Of a stretch of DNA of 8,983 nt, positions 6,514-8,983 are shown piece by piece; within the stretch, counting starts at the first letter, position 1; the number at the start of each line of letters is the position of its first letter. The notes below the pieces were generated by a model, which was not told the origin of the DNA, ran no database searches, and worked only from the letters and a program-made list of their open reading frames with translations. This DNA is from Alphaproteobacteria bacterium UBA3002 (GTDB lineage: Bacteria > Pseudomonadota > Alphaproteobacteria > Rickettsiales > UBA3002): the NCBI GenBank assembly GCA_002346425.1, contig DDZS01000071.1, positions 22,051-31,033 of the forward strand, read 5' to 3'. The translations under genes were made by a program, and so were the position numbers.

Positions 6514-7068
6514 TTATGCCTGCTTTTGCTGCAAGCGCAACCAGTGATCGACGGCGGCGGATAAATCATCGACGATTGCAAGCGGCGGGTGGCTTCGCAA
6601 TTCGGGGAGGGAGGCGGTTATTCGACCCTTGCCGGTGCGCACCAGATAGAAAGGGCAACCAATCGCCTGCGCAGCTTGCAGGTCGGTGATGGCGTCGCCG
6701 ATGAAAGGGGTTTCGGCGGGCAGTGCATGAAAGTCATGCAATGCTTCCTGCAGCATGCCGCTGCTCGGTTTGCGGCGCGGTGAGGCGGCATCCGGACGGT
6801 CGGGCGCGAAGTAAATCGCATCAATCTCGGCGCCCGACTCGGCGAGTTGCGCTTTCAGGTGTTGATGAATCTCCGCTAACTGATCTTCTGTCAGATTGCC
6901 CCGGCCGATATTGGATTGATTGGTGCAAATCGCCACGCGTATATCCGCTGCATTCAGGCGTGCTATGGCCTCGGCGCTACCGGGAATCAGCTCCAACTGT
7001 GCTGTGTCGATGACGCCATTCGGCAAGTCGACATTGATCACGCCATCCCGATCGAGCAGGACGAGCAT
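6514..7068 (-). CDS. HAD-IIIA phosphatase, GmhB/HisB-N-like, lacking the zinc cysteines
   Basis: A 184-residue phosphatase of the HAD superfamily, closest in motif pattern to D,D-heptose 1,7-bisphosphate phosphatase (GmhB) or the N-terminal domain of HisB. Seen: nucleophile motif LLDRDGVIN (Asp6 and Asp8), motif II CTNQSNIGRG (48-57), Lys100 in RRKP, and motif III/IV FIGDAITDLQAA (122-133). Canonical GmhB has a CPH...CxC zinc loop before RKP. Here that loop (about 86-101) reads YFAPDRPDAASPRRKP, with no cysteine or histidine, so zinc is probably not bound and the substrate is uncertain. The start at 7068 (MLVLLDRDG) is chosen over an upstream in-frame start because it places the first motif correctly and overlaps the ftsX stop (TAATG). 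It would act in the cytoplasm. Confidence 0.85.
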   Translation of the reverse strand: MLVLLDRDGVINVDLPNGVIDTAQLELIPGSAEAIARLNAADIRVAICTNQSNIGRGNLTEDQLAEIHQHLKAQLAESGAEIDAIYFAPDRPDAASPRRKPSSGMLQEALHDFHALPAETPFIGDAITDLQAAQAIGCPFYLVRTGKGRITASLPELRSHPPLAIVDDLSAAVDHWLRLQQKQA

Positions 7069-7967
7069 TAATGCAAACTCTCCAGTAGACGTCGTACAGT
7101 GAGATTCACAATGCCCCAACCCATGCCCAGCATAGCGAGCGGTAAAAGAATGAGCATGATGAAATGCGCGGTGGTGAGTTCAATCGCTGGCAATAACGGC
7201 GAGGAGAGCTCTAACGAGAGCGTGCTGAGCATGACGGAAGTCAGCATGGCCAGCCCCATCCCCATCAGACTGCCTTTCCCAATCAGCAGGCAACCATTTA
7301 CCAGAAACTGACGGCTGATATATTCATCCGTCGCGCCAATGTGGTGGAGCAGGGTAATCGTATGCCGGTGCAGCCGCAAACTGGTACGTACCACGATCAC
7401 CATTAGCGCTACCAATGCCGCGAGCAGCATCAGCAAAATGAGCGTGATTGCCACTTGCAAATAGCGGTTAAAGGTCAGCAGTTGATCGACCCAATCCTGA
7501 TAGGATTCGACCTCGATTTTCGGGGATAAGGCTTGCATGCGTTGCTGCACCTGGCCGATCACTTCGCCGCGCTCCGCATCGGCGCGCAATTGCACATCGG
7601 TCACGCTGGGTAATGGCAAATCCTGTAACGGCAAACGCTCCCCAGCCCAAGGCTGGATCAGGCTTTGTAACGTCTGGTCAGTGACCCGTTCGAAGGCAGA
7701 AACCCCATTAATATCCTTCAATGTCACATCGACTTGTTTTTGCAGTTCATTTTGCTGCGCGCCGTAGGGCACATAAATCTGGAAGCTGCGAATATTCAGC
7801 CGCGTCGCGCTTTGCGAGGTTTGGTATAAGCTAATCGCCCCGCAGAGCATGAGGCCAAATAATGCCACAATCACCGCAATCACCCAAGGCAGGTAATGCG
7901 TCGCATCCTCGCTGGAAAACGGAATGTCGGGCCGCAAACTGCCCGTGAGTTGCGGCGGGAATTGCAT
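7068..7967 (-). CDS. ftsX: cell division protein FtsX
   Basis: The membrane partner of FtsE in the FtsEX complex that activates cell-wall hydrolases at the septum. From the ATG at 7967 it is 299 residues; a GTG three bases earlier (7970) is equally possible. The topology is that of FtsX: a short cytoplasmic N-terminus, a membrane segment at about 27-49, an extracytoplasmic domain (50-166), then three membrane segments at about 167-195, 223-250 and 263-291. The conserved cytoplasmic stretch LLHHIGATDEYISRQF follows the second segment and is where FtsE is expected to dock. The start overlaps the grpE stop (GTGATG) and the stop overlaps the HAD gene start. No promoter of its own is evident, so it depends on grpE transcription. 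It is no longer next to ftsE. Confidence 0.93.
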   Translation of the reverse strand: MQFPPQLTGSLRPDIPFSSEDATHYLPWVIAVIVALFGLMLCGAISLYQTSQSATRLNIRSFQIYVPYGAQQNELQKQVDVTLKDINGVSAFERVTDQTLQSLIQPWAGERLPLQDLPLPSVTDVQLRADAERGEVIGQVQQRMQALSPKIEVESYQDWVDQLLTFNRYLQVAITLILLMLLAALVALMVIVVRTSLRLHRHTITLLHHIGATDEYISRQFLVNGCLLIGKGSLMGMGLAMLTSVMLSTLSLELSSPLLPAIELTTAHFIMLILLPLAMLGMGWGIVNLTVRRLLESLH

Positions 7968-8596
7968 CACGCCTCGGTATCGACGTTTTTCACTGGCTCG
8001 CCGCGCTTGGCGACCACCACCATCGCCGGTTGCAGCAGGCGATCATGGATCGTATAGCCCGCCTGCATCACATGCAAAATGCTGTTCGGCTCAGCATCCG
8101 GGTCTTCAATCTGCGACATTGCCTGATGCATGTTATGATCGAATTTTTCACCTTTTTGCGGTTCGATTTTGGAGATTCCGAATTTGCTAAATGCATTGAG
8201 CAATTCGCGCATCGTCATCTCCACGCCCTCGGCCAGATTTTTGACCTGCTGATTCTCATTGCGCAGATCATCGGGAATGCTGGTGGTGGCGCGTTGCAGA
8301 TTTTCCAGCACTGCGACCATCGAGCGCGCAAAACCGGTCACCGCATATTTATTGGTTTCTTCCTGATCGCGTTGCGCGCGTTTGCGCACATTCTCCGTTT
8401 CGGCGACGGCGCGAATCAGCTGATCTTTCATTTCGGCCAGCTGCGCTTCATATTCGGCGCGAATGCTTTCCGGATTTTCCGACAGATCGAAGGCGGCTTC
8501 ATCCTCGCTCATCGCCTGACGCGCCAGCTCGACGACTTTATCGTGCTCTTCGGTCTCTTCTTGCGTTTGCGGCGATTCATTCTCCGGCTGATTCAT
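7967..8596 (-). CDS. grpE: nucleotide exchange factor GrpE (DnaK co-chaperone)
   Basis: Releases ADP from DnaK during the Hsp70 folding cycle, in the cytoplasm, as a homodimer. The 209 residues show an acidic, probably disordered N-terminus (1-45), a long helical/coiled-coil region (about 46-105), and the C-terminal beta-domain with the GrpE signature from FDHNMHQAM (152-160) to the segment HDRLLQPAMVVVAK (184-197). A strong AAAGGAGG site (8601-8608) sits just before the ATG. In many alphaproteobacteria grpE follows hrcA beside rph; here no hrcA lies between grpE and rph. The stop overlaps the ftsX start, joining a chaperone gene to a division gene. No CIRCE element and no clear sigma-32 -35 box (CTTG) is seen upstream. 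Confidence 0.96.
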   Translation of the reverse strand: MNQPENESPQTQEETEEHDKVVELARQAMSEDEAAFDLSENPESIRAEYEAQLAEMKDQLIRAVAETENVRKRAQRDQEETNKYAVTGFARSMVAVLENLQRATTSIPDDLRNENQQVKNLAEGVEMTMRELLNAFSKFGISKIEPQKGEKFDHNMHQAMSQIEDPDAEPNSILHVMQAGYTIHDRLLQPAMVVVAKRGEPVKNVDTEA

Positions 8597-8626
8597 AGCT
8601 CCTCCTTTATACTGCTTGGCCTCAAC

Positions 8627-8655
8627 TATATAAAAGCGTGAGGTCAGGATTGCAA
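8627..8655 (-). promoter_or_regulatory. candidate sigma-70-type promoter of the grpE-ftsX operon
   Basis: Read on the - strand, TTGCAA (8655-8650) is followed after exactly 17 bases by TATATA (8632-8627). Each box matches four of six consensus bases, and the start point would fall about 20-25 bases before the grpE ATG. The -35 box lies within a perfect 12-base palindrome (8647-8658), so it may be an operator. It is the only promoter-like sequence seen for the five-gene operon. Confidence 0.45.
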
Positions 8656-8670
8656 TCCCGTTCGCAATCC
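8647..8670. promoter_or_regulatory. palindrome GGATTGCAATCC and repeated GCAATCC between grpE and rph
   Basis: GGATTGCAATCC (8647-8658) is a perfect 12-base palindrome. Its right half recurs as GCAATCC at 8664-8670, twelve bases later, roughly one helical turn. It lies in the 90-base gap between divergent grpE and rph and covers the candidate grpE -35 box. The symmetry and phasing suggest a binding site for a dimeric regulator. No known operator was recognised, and it is not a CIRCE element. Confidence 0.4.
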
Positions 8671-8686
8671 GCTACTGGCTTGGTTC

Positions 8687-8983
8687 ATGCGAATAGACCA
8701 ACGAGAATCCAATCAGTTACGACCCATCATCATCACGCCCAATGTCAGCCGACATGCCGAAGGCTCTTGCCTGATTGCCTGTGGCAATACACAGGTGCGA
8801 TGCACTGCATCGGTCGATGAAAATGTCCCGCCTTGGATGCGCAATAGCGGCAAAGGCTGGGTGACGGCGGAATATGGCATGTTGCCTCGCGCCACGCATA
8901 GCCGTAACAACCGTGAAGCTGCGCGCGGAAAGCAAAGCGGCCGCACGCAGGAAATTCAACGTTTGATTGGCCGCGCGTTACGT
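8687..8983 (+). CDS. rph: ribonuclease PH, 5' part (runs off window)
   Basis: The first 99 residues of RNase PH, a phosphorolytic 3'-5' exoribonuclease that trims tRNA 3' ends; a hexamer in the cytoplasm. The match to E. coli RNase PH is clear: NQLRP near the start, RHAEGSCL (22-29), CGNTQVRCTASV (32-43), GWVTAEYGMLPRATH (57-71), RNNREAARGKQ and SGRTQEIQRLIGRALR at the end (84-99). The ATG at 8687 gives the family-standard start MRIDQRESNQLRP, although no ribosome binding site is obvious before it. The frame is open to the window edge, with about 140 residues missing. It is divergent from grpE across a 90-base gap. Confidence 0.95.
   Translation, partial: MRIDQRESNQLRPIIITPNVSRHAEGSCLIACGNTQVRCTASVDENVPPWMRNSGKGWVTAEYGMLPRATHSRNNREAARGKQSGRTQEIQRLIGRALR

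Noticed and set aside
7069..7119. Longer HAD protein starting upstream within ftsX
   Set aside because: The extra residues are out-of-frame ftsX sequence. The ATG at 7068 places the first HAD motif near the N-terminus, as expected.
8030..8641. 203-codon + strand open frame across grpE
   Set aside because: It is antisense to grpE, whose family signature is unmistakable. The translation is Phe/Ile/Arg-rich and has the look of a reverse-strand shadow.
8597..8686. CIRCE element or sigma-32 promoter for grpE
   Set aside because: No TTAGCACTC/GAGTGCTAA pair is present, and there is no CTTG box at the right distance from the TATATA.
1..8983. Mobile element, toxin-antitoxin or defence system
   Set aside because: Every long coding region is assigned to a housekeeping or known family, and no transposase, integrase, phage or defence motif was seen.

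Overview
This window looks like an ordinary housekeeping stretch of an alphaproteobacterial chromosome of moderate-to-high GC. The evidence is the protein sequences (ArgH, LysA, Hpt, FtsE, FtsX, GrpE, RNase PH), the familiar alphaproteobacterial neighbourhood argH-lptM-lysA next to hpt, an MJ0042-type zinc-ribbon gene, ftsE, ftsX, ydcF and plsC, and a CCCCGG/CCGGGG intergenic hairpin of a kind common in that class. Genus cannot be called from the sequence alone.

Layout. Positions 1-206 are noncoding: a GC-rich hairpin repeat, a possible terminator with a T-run, and a strong 8-10 bp hairpin before argH. Positions 207-2997 hold a tightly overlapping + strand operon: argH (last step of arginine synthesis), a 49-residue LptM-like outer-membrane lipoprotein, and lysA (last step of lysine synthesis). 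Positions 2998-3081 form a spacer built of GGGATTA-like heptamers in inverted orientation, between the convergent lysA and hpt. Positions 3082-4456 (- strand) hold a zinc-ribbon/membrane/DUF3426-type protein followed by hpt (purine salvage). ftsE (4570-5238, +) diverges from the zinc-ribbon gene. Positions 5235-8596 hold one continuous - strand operon read right to left: grpE, ftsX, a GmhB-like HAD phosphatase, a YdcF/DUF218 membrane protein and a PlsC-type acyltransferase. All junctions overlap or are a few bases apart. rph (RNase PH) starts at 8687 on the + strand, divergent from grpE, and runs off the window.

The most unusual point is architectural. FtsE and FtsX form one ABC-type complex and are normally encoded side by side as ftsE-ftsX. 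Here they lie on opposite strands, about 1.8 kb apart at their nearest ends, with plsC, ydcF and the HAD gene between them. The order is exactly what a single inversion of an ancestral ftsX-(HAD)-ydcF-plsC block would give. The left end of the block is at a CTAG shared by the stop codons of ftsE and plsC. The right end is fused to grpE through a stop/start overlap, so ftsX is now probably transcribed with a chaperone cofactor gene.

Other points worth noting are a HAD/GmhB-like enzyme that has lost the zinc-loop cysteines, a heptamer-array hairpin at the lysA/hpt junction, a perfect palindrome in the grpE/rph promoter region with no hrcA between them, and a possible structured leader before argH. 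I found no defence system, mobile element, CRISPR array or RNA gene, and no wholly new system.
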